Assembly (NCBI GenBank): GCA_947495555.1 | Contig: CANLZI010000001.1 | Coordinates: 1,898,861-1,962,860 of the forward strand | Source of the DNA: an uncultured Erythrobacter sp. | GTDB taxonomy: Bacteria; Pseudomonadota; Alphaproteobacteria; Sphingomonadales; Sphingomonadaceae | Direction: 5' to 3' | Length of the DNA stretch: 64,000 nucleotides | In this document: positions 53,827 through 62,423 of the stretch, one piece after another | Layout of the letters: each line of letters opens with the position of its first letter | How positions within the stretch are numbered: position 1 is the stretch's first letter | The notes under the pieces: generated by a model | Databases searched by the model: none | Told to the model about the DNA's origin: nothing | Seen by the model: the letters and a program-made list of their open reading frames with translations, nothing else | Translations under genes and position numbers: made by a program

Positions 53827-54828
53827 ATGCCTACCACAACACGCCAATGGCTACTGAACGGACATCCTCGCGGACGCGGGATCGAAGATGGCGATTTCAA
53901 GCTGGTAGATACGCAGCTCGCCGATCCTGCTGCGGGCGAGATGTTGCTGGCAACACGGTATTTGGGGTTTGATCCGGCGCAAAAGGGCTGGATGGAAAAC
54001 ATCGCCGATTATGTTGCGCCGATGAACATTGGCGATGTCATGCGTGGCAGCGGCATTTGCGAAGTGGTCGAGAGTAATGGTGGCCGATACGCCAAAGGCG
54101 ACATGCTGTTTGGGACCACTGGCTGGACCGAGCATTTGGTGACCGATGGCAAAGATCTGACCAAGGTGGAAACCGATTTGTCTCCGACGGCCGTTCTGTC
54201 GGTATTGGGCACCACCGGCGTGACAGCGTATTGCGGCCTGTTCAAGGTTGGCAAGCCCGTGGCTGGCGACACTGTTTTGGTGTCAGGTGCGGCGGGTGCA
54301 ACGGGATCAGTCGTTGGCCAATTGGCCAAGATCGCCGGGTGCCGCGTGGTTGGCATTGCTGGCGGGCCAGACAAATGCAAATGGTTGGTTGAAGAAGCCG
54401 GTTATGATGCTGCGATTGATTACAAGGCGGACAATGTGAAGGGTCAGATCAAAGAGAAATGCCCGCGAGGAGTGGATGTAATCTTTGACAATGTCGGCGG
54501 CACCATTCTGGACGACATGCTGGCCAATATTGCCACCGGGGCGCGGGTAGTCATCTGCGGCGGGATTAGCCGGTATGAATCGGGCGGTAAGCCGATCGGT
54601 CCTGGCAATTACTTCAATCTGATTTTCCGCCGCGCCAGCATGGCAGGGTTTATTGTGCTGGATTGGGCGAGCGAATTTCCGCAAATCCGCAAGCGTTTGG
54701 AAGGCTTCGTGCAGGACGGCAGCCTGCGCTATCAGGAAGATATTCAGGAAGGCTTTGAAAACGCCCCTGAAACGCTGAAGCGGCTGTTCGTGGGCAAGAA
54801 CCGCGGCAAGCAAATGCTCAAGCTGTAA
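53827..54828 (+). CDS. NADP-dependent medium-chain oxidoreductase (CurA-like), copy B
   Basis: A 333-residue paralogue of the copy at 50519. Segments are RYLGFDPAQKGWMENIADYV, VMRGSGICEVVESNGGRYAK, the NADP loop VSGAAGATGSVVGQLAKIAG and DVIFDNVGGTILDDMLANIA. It would reduce an enone or enoyl group with NADPH. It diverges from the molybdoenzyme gene; its start is supported by AGGAGA. The gene ends 4 bases from the convergent mobA. Similarity to copy A suggests duplication with separate substrates. Confidence 0.92.
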   Translation: MPTTTRQWLLNGHPRGRGIEDGDFKLVDTQLADPAAGEMLLATRYLGFDPAQKGWMENIADYVAPMNIGDVMRGSGICEVVESNGGRYAKGDMLFGTTGWTEHLVTDGKDLTKVETDLSPTAVLSVLGTTGVTAYCGLFKVGKPVAGDTVLVSGAAGATGSVVGQLAKIAGCRVVGIAGGPDKCKWLVEEAGYDAAIDYKADNVKGQIKEKCPRGVDVIFDNVGGTILDDMLANIATGARVVICGGISRYESGGKPIGPGNYFNLIFRRASMAGFIVLDWASEFPQIRKRLEGFVQDGSLRYQEDIQEGFENAPETLKRLFVGKNRGKQMLKL

Positions 54829-54832
54829 CGGG

Positions 54833-55360
54833 TCAGGCTTTGGGTAAATCCTGCGGGCGGTTCACATTGAGCAGCGGCGGGTCGAATGCGATTTGGCGGG
54901 CGCTCACGCTGTCGGCAAAGCCGTACAGCGCGCGGCCACCGTCGTGAATAAAGCTCTCCAATTGACCAGCCAGAGGGGCTGGCCACAGGCCCACCACTGG
55001 CTGGCTGCGGACGATGGCGGCACCGTCTCCATCCAACAGTTTCACCAGATCATCGGGTAGATTGGGCACATCGCAACCGGCGCTCAGGACATGGGTATAG
55101 CCGCCTGTCGTGGCATAATGCAGCGCTGCATTCAGCCCGCCTAACGGGCCCAGATCAGCGCTTGGTCGGTCAGCAATGCAGTCGAAACCAGGCTCTGTCC
55201 GGCCGCACACGATCACTTCTTCGCATTGCCCGTGCAAACTTGCAGCGACCCGATCGATCAGGCGCTGTCCATCAAACAATGCGTGGGCTTTGTCGCTACC
55301 AAAGCGGCGGGCCTTGCCGCCGGCAAGGATCGCACCCAACAGGCGCGGCGGCGCGTTCAG
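54833..55360 (-). CDS. mobA: Molybdenum cofactor guanylyltransferase, probable CTG start
   Basis: A 175-residue enzyme that attaches GMP to molybdopterin, giving the bis-MGD cofactor used by enzymes such as the one encoded at 51552. The nucleotide loop is GAILAGGKARRFGSDKAHAL; NAALHYATTG and LSAGCDVPNLPDDL follow. The frame is open upstream, and CTG at 55360 would overlap the previous stop as CTGA, with GAGG 8 bases away and NAPPRL as N-terminus. TTG at 55339 is the alternative, without a Shine-Dalgarno. Other mob or moa genes are absent. Confidence 0.88.
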   Translation of the reverse strand: MNAPPRLLGAILAGGKARRFGSDKAHALFDGQRLIDRVAASLHGQCEEVIVCGRTEPGFDCIADRPSADLGPLGGLNAALHYATTGGYTHVLSAGCDVPNLPDDLVKLLDGDGAAIVRSQPVVGLWPAPLAGQLESFIHDGGRALYGFADSVSARQIAFDPPLLNVNRPQDLPKA

Positions 55361-55698
55361 TCGAACGCCTCGGTAGCCTGGCCCTGAGCGTTATAGACCG
55401 GACCTTCCGCATCGATGCGGTACTTCTTGCTGGCTGCGCCGGTCATTCCAAACTGGCCGATGTGGTCGCGCATTCCGGTATAGGCCGGGTCCTTGAAATG
55501 GTTGGCAAGGTCTTCCTCGCTTTCCCACTCTTCAAAAACGTTGACCCTTGCATCGTTGAAGGGATCAGCGCTCCATGAGTAATGGATGCAGCCTTTCTCT
55601 GCCAATGCGGCATCGATATGCGGTTTGGCCTTGCTCAACGCTTCTGCGCGTTGTGCGGGGTCAAGGTCGATTTGTGCGGCAATTACAATTTTGGCCAT
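55357..55698 (-). CDS. Antibiotic-biosynthesis-monooxygenase (ABM)-domain protein
   Basis: A 113-residue ferredoxin-like-fold protein. It begins KIVIAAQIDLDPAQRAEALS and contains KGCIHYSWSADPFNDARVNV followed by FEEWESEEDLANHFKDPAY, a typical quinol-monooxygenase-like ABM pattern that does not need a cofactor. It may oxidise a quinol or phenolic intermediate or bind it. The stop overlaps the proposed mobA start by 4 bases. It is probably co-transcribed with the SnoaL-like gene 16 bases upstream. Confidence 0.87.
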   Translation of the reverse strand: MAKIVIAAQIDLDPAQRAEALSKAKPHIDAALAEKGCIHYSWSADPFNDARVNVFEEWESEEDLANHFKDPAYTGMRDHIGQFGMTGAASKKYRIDAEGPVYNAQGQATEAFD

Positions 55699-55714
55699 GT
55701 CAGTCGCTCTGCCC

Positions 55715-56128
55715 TTATTCAGCTGGAGGGTTATATTCGGCGATTACCTGGAATGCACGCTTGGTATAGACCCATTGGCCATCACGTCTTTCCAGCTCAT
55801 CGGTGTAGAGTCCGCCCAGCATCCGGGTGGAGCCGTCTTTCCCTTTAAGCACTTCTTGTGTCTGGCAGCGCGAGGTGGCTTTATCGCCATCGACCTCAAT
55901 CGAAGCTGGTATGCACTGGAAACTGACCGCATCAAAATTGGCCATGGCACCGAGCCACACATCGACAATCGCGTCGCGCCCCTTAAGCTCCATACCCATG
56001 AAATCCCAATCGGCGTCATCGGCCCAGACTGATCCCCAGGTCTCCTTGTCAAAGCGCACCACGCCATCGCCATAGGTTTCATGCAGTTCGCGAATCGCGA
56101 GGCGATCTTCCATTGGTCCTGAGAACAT
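55715..56128 (-). CDS. SnoaL/NTF2-like protein
   Basis: A 137-residue SnoaL-like protein. It starts MFSGPMEDRLAIRELHETYG and has WGSVWADDADWDFMGMELKG, AIVDVWLGAMANFD, the Cys-containing CIPASIEV, and RDGQWVYTKRAFQVIAE. The ATG at 56128 has GGAG 8 bases upstream and is preferred to 56185. Likely an isomerase, dehydratase or hydrolase of a small hydrophobic substrate; not determined. It diverges from the SDR at 56265 across a 136-bp region with a run of seven G. Confidence 0.85.
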   Translation of the reverse strand: MFSGPMEDRLAIRELHETYGDGVVRFDKETWGSVWADDADWDFMGMELKGRDAIVDVWLGAMANFDAVSFQCIPASIEVDGDKATSRCQTQEVLKGKDGSTRMLGGLYTDELERRDGQWVYTKRAFQVIAEYNPPAE

Positions 56129-56264
56129 GCCCGTATCTCCTTTTGTTTGGAGGCTGCTTTGCGCCTTTGAGCTAGCAATCGGCAATGAACACTTTTGGGA
56201 AGGGCGCTGGCCGGCCGGTCATACTATCAGGGGGGGTAACAATATATGAGAAAAGGAATCAGCC

Positions 56265-57077
56265 ATGGGACAGCTCGCCGGTAAGAAAGCCGTAATTCTA
56301 GGCGCCGCTTCAAAAGACAATATGGGCCAGACCATCGCGCGATTGTTCGCCAGCGAAGGTGCCGAAGTCATGGTTGCTGGCCGGAACGAGGGTCCATTGT
56401 CCGAGCTGGCCGAGGAAATTGGCGGCCATGTTGGCCTGTGCGATATTACCGATCATGGGCAGGTGCACGTGTTGGCCAACAGCGCGAAAGACAAGATGGG
56501 CCGGGTCGATGCGGCGATAAATGCCAGCGGCTGGGGGTTGCTCGCCAATTTGCTCGAAACAACCGAAGAGCAATTGGATCAAATTTGCGCGCTTCAGTTC
56601 AAAGGCGTGCACCACTTCCTGCAAGCCTTTGTCGGTGTGATGAAAGACCAGGATCCGCAAGGCGGCTCGCTGATTTCTCTATCGTCTGCCACAACCAAGG
56701 CGCTGATCAACAATCACGCGGCCTATATCGGTACGAAAACCGCTGGCGAGGCAATGATCCGCTGCGTGGCCAATGACTTTGGCCAGTTCGGGATCAAGGC
56801 GAATACCGTCTCGCCCGCCTTCACCGAAAGCCCGATGACTTCTGAAAGTTTCCAGGTTCCGGGGCTGGTTGATGCCTTCTTGCCCAAATATCCACTCGGC
56901 CGGCTGAACACGAGCGACGACGTGGCGAACGCTTGTCTCTGGCTGTGTTCGGATGCGGCCTTTGTGACCGGTCAGAATATTCAGCCGAATGGCGGCCTGA
57001 CTCTGCGCGGCAATCCACAGGCAGTCGATATCGAAGCATCCGTTGGTGCGGCCATGGCTGCTGCAGCGGAGGGATAA
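56265..57077 (+). CDS. SDR-family oxidoreductase (enoyl-reductase-like)
   Basis: A 270-residue SDR. The nucleotide loop AVILGAASKDNMGQTIARLF resembles the FabI-type (GAASKDNMG) more than the classical TGxxxGxG. The catalytic set includes SLISLSSATTKALI and YIGTK. It may reduce an enoyl-CoA or a keto group. AAAAGG upstream of ATG 56265 supports the start. It diverges from the SnoaL-like gene and is convergent with the small hypothetical gene at 57088, 10 bases away. Confidence 0.88.
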   Translation: MGQLAGKKAVILGAASKDNMGQTIARLFASEGAEVMVAGRNEGPLSELAEEIGGHVGLCDITDHGQVHVLANSAKDKMGRVDAAINASGWGLLANLLETTEEQLDQICALQFKGVHHFLQAFVGVMKDQDPQGGSLISLSSATTKALINNHAAYIGTKTAGEAMIRCVANDFGQFGIKANTVSPAFTESPMTSESFQVPGLVDAFLPKYPLGRLNTSDDVANACLWLCSDAAFVTGQNIQPNGGLTLRGNPQAVDIEASVGAAMAAAAEG

Positions 57078-57087
57078 CACCAGCCCC

Positions 57088-57447
57088 TTATTGGGCGAGC
57101 CACTCTTCTGCCGATTGGCTATCCTCAAAGCACTCGATCTTCTCGAGGCGCTTGGTCACGCGCTGGATTTGCATCCGCTGGGTCAGCATGGTCATTACGC
57201 AGGCCGTCTTGCGAATGCCATTGGCCAAGCACCAATCAAATATCCTGGCGGTGTTCTGTGCGCGGTCCTGAGGCATGACCGGAGTTTGGGAAAAATCGAC
57301 CAACATCTCCCATTCGCCGTCGCGCAATTTGGCGGTGTTGGCCGCTGCCGTCAGCTCGGCAAAAAAGGCAGCCGGGTCCTGCTTCATTTCGCCGCTAAAG
57401 CTTAGAATGACCCGAGACTTCGCCCGCAATACTTCGATCGTATACAT
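57088..57447 (-). CDS. Hypothetical protein (STAS-like pattern)
   Basis: A 119-residue protein, MYTIEVLRAKSRVILSFSGE, with alternating strand/helix character: WEMLVDFSQTPVMPQDRAQN, ARIFDWCLANGIRKTACVM and LEKIECFEDSQSAEEWLAQ. This resembles STAS or SpoIIAA-like small proteins, but no active phosphorylation Ser motif is obvious. It may bind a lipid or nucleotide. It is convergent with the SDR at 56265 and follows the minus-strand SDR at 57511 by 63 bases. Function not assigned. Confidence 0.65.
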   Translation of the reverse strand: MYTIEVLRAKSRVILSFSGEMKQDPAAFFAELTAAANTAKLRDGEWEMLVDFSQTPVMPQDRAQNTARIFDWCLANGIRKTACVMTMLTQRMQIQRVTKRLEKIECFEDSQSAEEWLAQ

Positions 57448-57510
57448 TGACGAGTGCCTGCCCCGATCAGAGGAGCTGGGTCAACCGAGTATTAGAACCT
57501 ATCATAGTGT

Positions 57511-58287
57511 TTAGTATTGCGCGGTTCCCCCATCCACGCTGATCGTGGCGCCGGTAATGCCGCCGCCTTCGGGTGATGCCAGAAGCAGAGCCACAGCTGC
57601 GATTTCCTCGACCGTGTTGGGCCTCTTTATCGCGGATTCCGCAGCGAACATATTGATCATGTCGTCAAATTCCATGCCCATCGCTTTGGCGGTGGCAGGA
57701 CCATTGTTCTTGATGATGTCGGTCACCACCAGACCGGGGCAGATGGTGTTGGCGGTGATGCCCAACTCGCCCACTTCGCGGGCCAGGCTCTTGGTCATGC
57801 CATTGATCGCATGTTTGGCAGCCGTGTAGGCGGTGAACACCGGCTTGCCGTGCTTGCCCTCCATCGAAGACATATTGATGATCCGCCCGGTCTTGTTGGC
57901 GATCATGGTTTTGAGAGCGCGGCGCGTGGCCCAGAATGTCGAATAGACGTTCCACTTCATCGCCTCGTCAAAGGCTTCGTCTGACAGATCGACCATCGGT
58001 TGAAGATCGCCAGCGCCTCCTGCATTGTTGACCAGGATATCGACCGTGCCAAAATTGGCGACCGTCTGGTCAAGAAAGCTCTCGACATCGCCCTGCTGCA
58101 TGACATCGCCGGGTACGAAAATGGCTCTGTCACCAACATTCAGCTCTTCCAGCACCTTGGCGCCTTTCTCCGGATTGCGCGCAAACAAGGCGACGCTAGC
58201 ACCTTCTTTCAAGAAGCTTTCTGCGATTCCGCGCCCCAAACCTGCCGTGCCGCCGGTGATCGCAGCGACTTTGCCTTCCAGTTTCAT
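57511..58287 (-). CDS. Short-chain dehydrogenase/reductase
   Basis: A 258-residue classical SDR. It contains AAITGGTAGLGRGIAESFLK, NNAGGAGDLQPMVD, MSSMEGKHGKPVFTAYTAAK and TGATISVDGGTAQY. It likely acts on a hydroxyl or keto group of a pathway intermediate. Its ribosome binding leader, AAGGAGACAAGGGCATG, is nearly identical to the sequence in front of purE, where the start codon is ATC. It diverges from the FAD-dependent enzyme at 58396. Confidence 0.93.
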   Translation of the reverse strand: MKLEGKVAAITGGTAGLGRGIAESFLKEGASVALFARNPEKGAKVLEELNVGDRAIFVPGDVMQQGDVESFLDQTVANFGTVDILVNNAGGAGDLQPMVDLSDEAFDEAMKWNVYSTFWATRRALKTMIANKTGRIINMSSMEGKHGKPVFTAYTAAKHAINGMTKSLAREVGELGITANTICPGLVVTDIIKNNGPATAKAMGMEFDDMINMFAAESAIKRPNTVEEIAAVALLLASPEGGGITGATISVDGGTAQY

Positions 58288-58395
58288 GCCCTTGTCTCCT
58301 TATGTTGCACGCAGCGATAGCGCGCGCTGCCAAACGATGCACCTTGCCAAAATGACGGGTGGATTCGCTTTGCCAAGCAGGTCACACACGCAGCC

Positions 58396-60015
58396 ATGGA
58401 TACAGTTGATGTGATTGTGCTGGGTTGCGGGGCCGCGGGAATGACGGCGGCTCTTGCAGCGCATGAGGCAGGCGCGAGCGTTGCTTTGATTGAAAGGTTT
58501 GACCGGATCGGCGGAACAGCTGCGGTTTCTGGCGGGGTGATCTGGGTACCGGACAATCCGCGGCAACGTGCCGCAGGGATGGATGACAGCCGCGAGGAAG
58601 CGTTGGCTTACTTTCGCGCGCTTGATCATGGTGATCTGGTGGATGAAACGCTGGAGGCCTTTGTCGACCAGGGACCGGAAACGCTGGCATTTCTGGAGAG
58701 CATCGATGCGATGAAAGTCGCCTTATTGGACGGCTATCCCGATTATTACCTCGACCGGCCCGGCGCAAAACCCAATGGCAGCCGCGCCTTGGACCATGAT
58801 TTGTTTGCCTTGGGCGAGCTGGGCGAATGGGCCGACCGCATCACAGCCATCGAAGAGCCCAAGCCGATGATGTTGCGCGAAACGCCCTTGGGCGGCGGGT
58901 CGGGCATTGTCGATCCGCAGGAATTGCAGCGCCGGATGGGCAATAATGAGCGCGGTTTTGGTCAGGCAATGGTCGGTCGGCTTTTGAAGGCATGTCTGGC
59001 GCGCGGGATTGAGCCGCTGCTGAATGTCGAGACCAAGCGGCTGATGCGAGAGGATGGACGAATCGTCGGGATCGAAGGGGTCCGTGACGGGCAGGATTTC
59101 ACGCTCAAGGCCAGATCAGGTGTGATTGTATCGACCGGTGGCTTTGAATGGGATGAAGACAAACGCCAGACATTCCTGCGCGGGCCAATGGACGCCCCTG
59201 CCAGTCCGCCCACTGCTCAAGGTGATGGGTTGGGTCTGGCGATGGAAGCCGGAGCAAAGCTGGGCAATATGACACAGGCCTGGTGGGCGCCCACATTGGT
59301 GGTGCCGGACAATCCGTGGCCCGATGGGGAACAGCGAGCCATGCCGGTGCTGATCGAGCGCACCGTGCCGCATTCGTTGTTGGTCAATCGCAACGCTGAG
59401 CGGTTCTGCAACGAGGCGGCCAATTATTCCGCGCTGGCCGGAGCCTTCCATCAGTTTGATCCGCAGACCTACGATTATCCCAATTTGCCCGCTTGGCTGA
59501 TATTCGATGAGAACTATGTCGAACGCTATCCCATCGGGCCGCGTTTGCCCGGCCAGCCCGTTCCTGATTGGGTGATGCGCGCTGATACGCTGGAAGAATT
59601 GGCGCATCAATTGGGTGTGCCTGCAGATGGACTGACGCAAACTGTGTCGCGGTTCAATGCGCATGCCAATTCTGGCGTCGATCCAGACTTTGAACGCGGA
59701 AGCGCAGCCTATGACCATTTCTATGGAGATCGCAGCCGGGAAGGCACCGCGGTAACTCTGGGCGAAGTTGATCGCGCTCCCTTCTATGCCGTTGAAATCC
59801 GGATGGGCCTGCTTGGCACCAATGGCGGTGCACGCACCGATGGTTCTGCGCGCATTCTTGGCCATGACGGCCAACCAATTGCGGGCCTGTATGGCGCGGG
59901 CAATGCCATCGCTTGCCCAACGGGCGGGATCTATGCAGGGGCCGGGGGAACTCTCGGCCCGGCCCTGACTTTTGGCTATATTGCCGGTCGAACGGCAGCC
60001 AGAGCCAACGCCTGA
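58396..60015 (+). CDS. FAD-dependent oxidoreductase of the 3-ketosteroid-delta1-dehydrogenase type
   Basis: A 539-residue flavoprotein. The FAD loop is VIVLGCGAAGMTAALAAHEA, followed by IGGTAAVSGGVIWVPDN, the signature shared by fumarate-reductase-like KstD enzymes. The C-terminal FAD segment is GLYGAGNAIACPTGGIYAGA with GPALTFGYIAGRTAA. KstD makes the delta1 double bond of 3-ketosteroids, but other 2-enoyl or polycyclic ketone substrates are possible, and the Tyr catalytic pair was not traced. It is monocistronic, divergent from the SDR at 57511 and convergent with the P450 gene. Confidence 0.88.
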   Translation: MDTVDVIVLGCGAAGMTAALAAHEAGASVALIERFDRIGGTAAVSGGVIWVPDNPRQRAAGMDDSREEALAYFRALDHGDLVDETLEAFVDQGPETLAFLESIDAMKVALLDGYPDYYLDRPGAKPNGSRALDHDLFALGELGEWADRITAIEEPKPMMLRETPLGGGSGIVDPQELQRRMGNNERGFGQAMVGRLLKACLARGIEPLLNVETKRLMREDGRIVGIEGVRDGQDFTLKARSGVIVSTGGFEWDEDKRQTFLRGPMDAPASPPTAQGDGLGLAMEAGAKLGNMTQAWWAPTLVVPDNPWPDGEQRAMPVLIERTVPHSLLVNRNAERFCNEAANYSALAGAFHQFDPQTYDYPNLPAWLIFDENYVERYPIGPRLPGQPVPDWVMRADTLEELAHQLGVPADGLTQTVSRFNAHANSGVDPDFERGSAAYDHFYGDRSREGTAVTLGEVDRAPFYAVEIRMGLLGTNGGARTDGSARILGHDGQPIAGLYGAGNAIACPTGGIYAGAGGTLGPALTFGYIAGRTAARANA

Positions 60016-60024
60016 TCGATCAGA

Positions 60025-61305
60025 TCAGCCGTTCTTCTTCGGCTCAAATTCGATGTGAAGCTCTTTCAAGCTGCGCAACAAAAAGTGCGGGTGGTAGGTG
60101 AAGTCATTCTTACCCTCGGCAAACCACATGTCCTCAAATCGGTCGACCACTGCGGTAAAGCCCCAGATCAATTCGCGCCGGGCCAAGGGTGCTCCCAGGC
60201 AATGGTGGGTGCCTGAACCAAATCCCATGTGACTGCCGGCCTTGGGTCGATCCAGATCGAGTTTCTCGGGGCATTCAAAGGCCCGCTCGTCCCGGTTCGC
60301 AGCGGCAAAACGGATATTGATCATTGCCCCAGCAGGGACAGGCACGCCGGCAATTTCCGTTTCTTCGGCTACAAACCGCATCAGGCTTTGCACCGGGCTT
60401 TCCAGCCGCACCACTTCCTCGACGAAGGTCTTCATATATTTGTCGGGATCAGATTTCAGCTGTTGCCACACATCCTTGTTCTCGATCAGCAACTTCATAC
60501 CGGCAGCCAGAGCATTGGTGGTGGTTTCGCTGCCGCCGACAAAGGTGTCGGCCATCATCTCGGCGTGCAGTTCATTGTCGTTGAGCGTGCGTCCCCATTC
60601 GTCAATCACGGTGTTGACCAACACGCTGATCAGACTGTCATCGGGATGTTCGCGCAGACGTTCAAAGATGGGCTGAAAATATTGCTGCGCTTCGATTTCC
60701 CGATCAACCATCTCCATATGTTGATCTTCCGGCAGCATCAGCGAGATGCGCTGGAAGAAGGCATCGGTCCACCGTTTGATCTTCCACATATCTTCGCGCT
60801 TTGCGCCCATTTGCTCACCGATGATAAACAGCGGCAGGGGCACGCAAAATTGCTGGACCCAATTGCAATGGCCCTGGTCGATGAAGCCATCGATCAGATC
60901 ATAGGCCAGCGTTTCTACCTCCGGATCAATGTCCTTGATCCTACTGGGTTTGAAGGCCTGATTGAACATCGCCCGCATCTGTTTGTGGTTGGGATCATCT
61001 CTGCCGTTGAGCGTGGGGGCAGGTACCCAGCCTTTTTCGGCAAACCGCGCCGCCACCATCTCGCCGCGCTCGATATTGCCAGCGCTCGCTCTGAAAGGGG
61101 TGTCGGCAGAAGAGCTGGGGAACCGTTTTGGGTCCATCAGCACCTCGCGCACATCGTCATAGCGGCTGACAACATACATATCGCTGCCTGGGATGAGATA
61201 AACCGGCGCGTCGTCACGCAGCGTTTTGTAAGCGTCGTAAGGGCATTGCTGTGTTCCGGGATCGAATAGATTGATTTCCGAGACTTTCCCCGCAGATGAA
61301 GCCAT
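60025..61305 (-). CDS. Cytochrome P450 (second copy)
   Basis: A 426-residue soluble P450. The I-helix motif is DTFVGGSETTTNAL, ExxR is EEVVRLESPVQSLMR, and the heme loop is MGFGSGTHHCLGAPLARREL. The ATG at 61305 is chosen because GGAG is 6 bases upstream and ASSAGKVSEINL follows; the longer start at 61344 is unlikely. No electron-transfer partner gene is adjacent. It is convergent with the FAD enzyme and divergent from the SnoaL-like gene at 61392. Confidence 0.95.
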   Translation of the reverse strand: MASSAGKVSEINLFDPGTQQCPYDAYKTLRDDAPVYLIPGSDMYVVSRYDDVREVLMDPKRFPSSSADTPFRASAGNIERGEMVAARFAEKGWVPAPTLNGRDDPNHKQMRAMFNQAFKPSRIKDIDPEVETLAYDLIDGFIDQGHCNWVQQFCVPLPLFIIGEQMGAKREDMWKIKRWTDAFFQRISLMLPEDQHMEMVDREIEAQQYFQPIFERLREHPDDSLISVLVNTVIDEWGRTLNDNELHAEMMADTFVGGSETTTNALAAGMKLLIENKDVWQQLKSDPDKYMKTFVEEVVRLESPVQSLMRFVAEETEIAGVPVPAGAMINIRFAAANRDERAFECPEKLDLDRPKAGSHMGFGSGTHHCLGAPLARRELIWGFTAVVDRFEDMWFAEGKNDFTYHPHFLLRSLKELHIEFEPKKNG

Positions 61306-61391
61306 GAAGCACTCCTGATTTTGCTGATGGCATTGTGGATGCACTTGCCCGCATAGTCTCCTGCCACATTTGGCGGTTAGGGAGAGCCAGG

Positions 61392-61931
61392 ATGACCCAA
61401 GGAAACATGGACCCGCAATTGCAGCAATTGCTGGACAAGCAGGCGATCTCGGAAGTTTTGCAACGCTATTCGCGCACGCTGGACTGGTTGGATGATGATG
61501 GCCAGGCGAGTTGTTATTGGGCTGATGCCGATATCGATTATGGTTTCTTCAAAGGGAAGGCGGCGGATTTCCTGCCCATCGTTATGGAGATAGAGCGAGG
61601 CTCCAACCGCCGCTGGCATATGCTGTCACAGCCATTGATCCGATTGAACACAGGCACCAGCGCCAGCAGCGAATGCTACGGGATATTTGCTGGTGCGAGC
61701 AGGCAAGAGGATGGCACGCTGGCTGGCAATCTTTATGGCGGGCGCTATCTCGACGAATGGGCAAAGCGCGAATGCGACGGGGTCATGCAGTGGCGTATTT
61801 CAGCCCGGCTTTACTTGGTGGATTGGCAGAACGATCTAACCGGCCAGCCGGAATTTACGCCCAATGCGGACTTCCCTCTGCCGACCGCCGAGATTGCGCA
61901 AAGCGGTCACCCGCTGTTCCGCAAACTTTGA
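61392..61931 (+). CDS. SnoaL/NTF2-like protein
   Basis: A 179-residue protein of the SnoaL-like family (aromatic-ring-dioxygenase-beta-like). It begins DPQLQQLLDKQAISEVLQRY, continues SRTLDWLDDDGQASCYWADA, has RRWHMLSQPLIRLNTGTSAS and ends VMQWRISARLYLVDWQN. It may be an isomerase, dehydratase or a small subunit of an oxygenase. ATG at 61392 has GGAG 7 bases upstream. It stands alone, divergent from the P450 and convergent with DoxX. Confidence 0.83.
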   Translation: MTQGNMDPQLQQLLDKQAISEVLQRYSRTLDWLDDDGQASCYWADADIDYGFFKGKAADFLPIVMEIERGSNRRWHMLSQPLIRLNTGTSASSECYGIFAGASRQEDGTLAGNLYGGRYLDEWAKRECDGVMQWRISARLYLVDWQNDLTGQPEFTPNADFPLPTAEIAQSGHPLFRKL

Positions 61932-61995
61932 CGGTCGGTGTACTATTCGATTTTAGGGCCGGAATGGCCGCGATATCTTCTTGGGCGGATGCGCC

Positions 61996-62388
61996 TTAGC
62001 CGTCGGCAGGTTTGCTGATCGCTGCATCCACGCTCCAGATACCAGCCCCTCTTGTCGCGACGAACAGGAAGATGAAGCAATATAGAGCGATCAATTCGCC
62101 GCCATTATTGAGCGGGTAAAAATCGTTGAGGCCGTGCACCATCCAATAGCCAACCGCACACATACCGGCGGAGACAAATGCGCTAATCCGCGTAAACAGA
62201 CCGATGGCAATGGTAATGCCCAAAACCAGCTCAATGCCGCCCGCGGCCATCGACATCGGGTTGAGATCGTAGGGAAACTCTGCCGGGAAATTGAGCAGTT
62301 TTTGTGTGCCATGCTGCACAAACATCAAACCAGCCATGATCCGCAGGATAGCGTAGGCCTGCTCGGTGAACCCATCTAGAAACTTCAT
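61996..62388 (-). CDS. DoxX-family membrane protein
   Basis: A 130-residue integral membrane protein with four hydrophobic segments (AYAILRIMAGLMFVQHGTQK, GGIELVLGITIAIGLFTRIS, AFVSAGMCAVGYWMVHGLN, LIALYCFIFLFVATRGAGIW). The HGTQKLLNFP motif is the DoxX family signature. DoxX proteins are linked to redox or quinone functions in some organisms. It is last in the minus-strand run 64000-61996, 35 bases after the SnoaL-like gene. Role in this pathway not shown. Confidence 0.9.
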   Translation of the reverse strand: MKFLDGFTEQAYAILRIMAGLMFVQHGTQKLLNFPAEFPYDLNPMSMAAGGIELVLGITIAIGLFTRISAFVSAGMCAVGYWMVHGLNDFYPLNNGGELIALYCFIFLFVATRGAGIWSVDAAISKPADG

Positions 62389-62423
62389 GCTTTATCCCCT
62401 CTGCTAAATTGTCGCCGCCGCTT

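Noticed and set aside
60012..60023. Palindrome CTGATCGATCAG at the end of the FAD-enzyme gene as a terminator
   Set aside because: It overlaps the coding end, has no loop or T-run, and probably reflects local codon choice.
60229..61269. A 346-codon plus-strand open frame opposite the second P450
   Set aside because: The P450 motifs on the minus strand account for the codon bias that keeps the opposite frame open.
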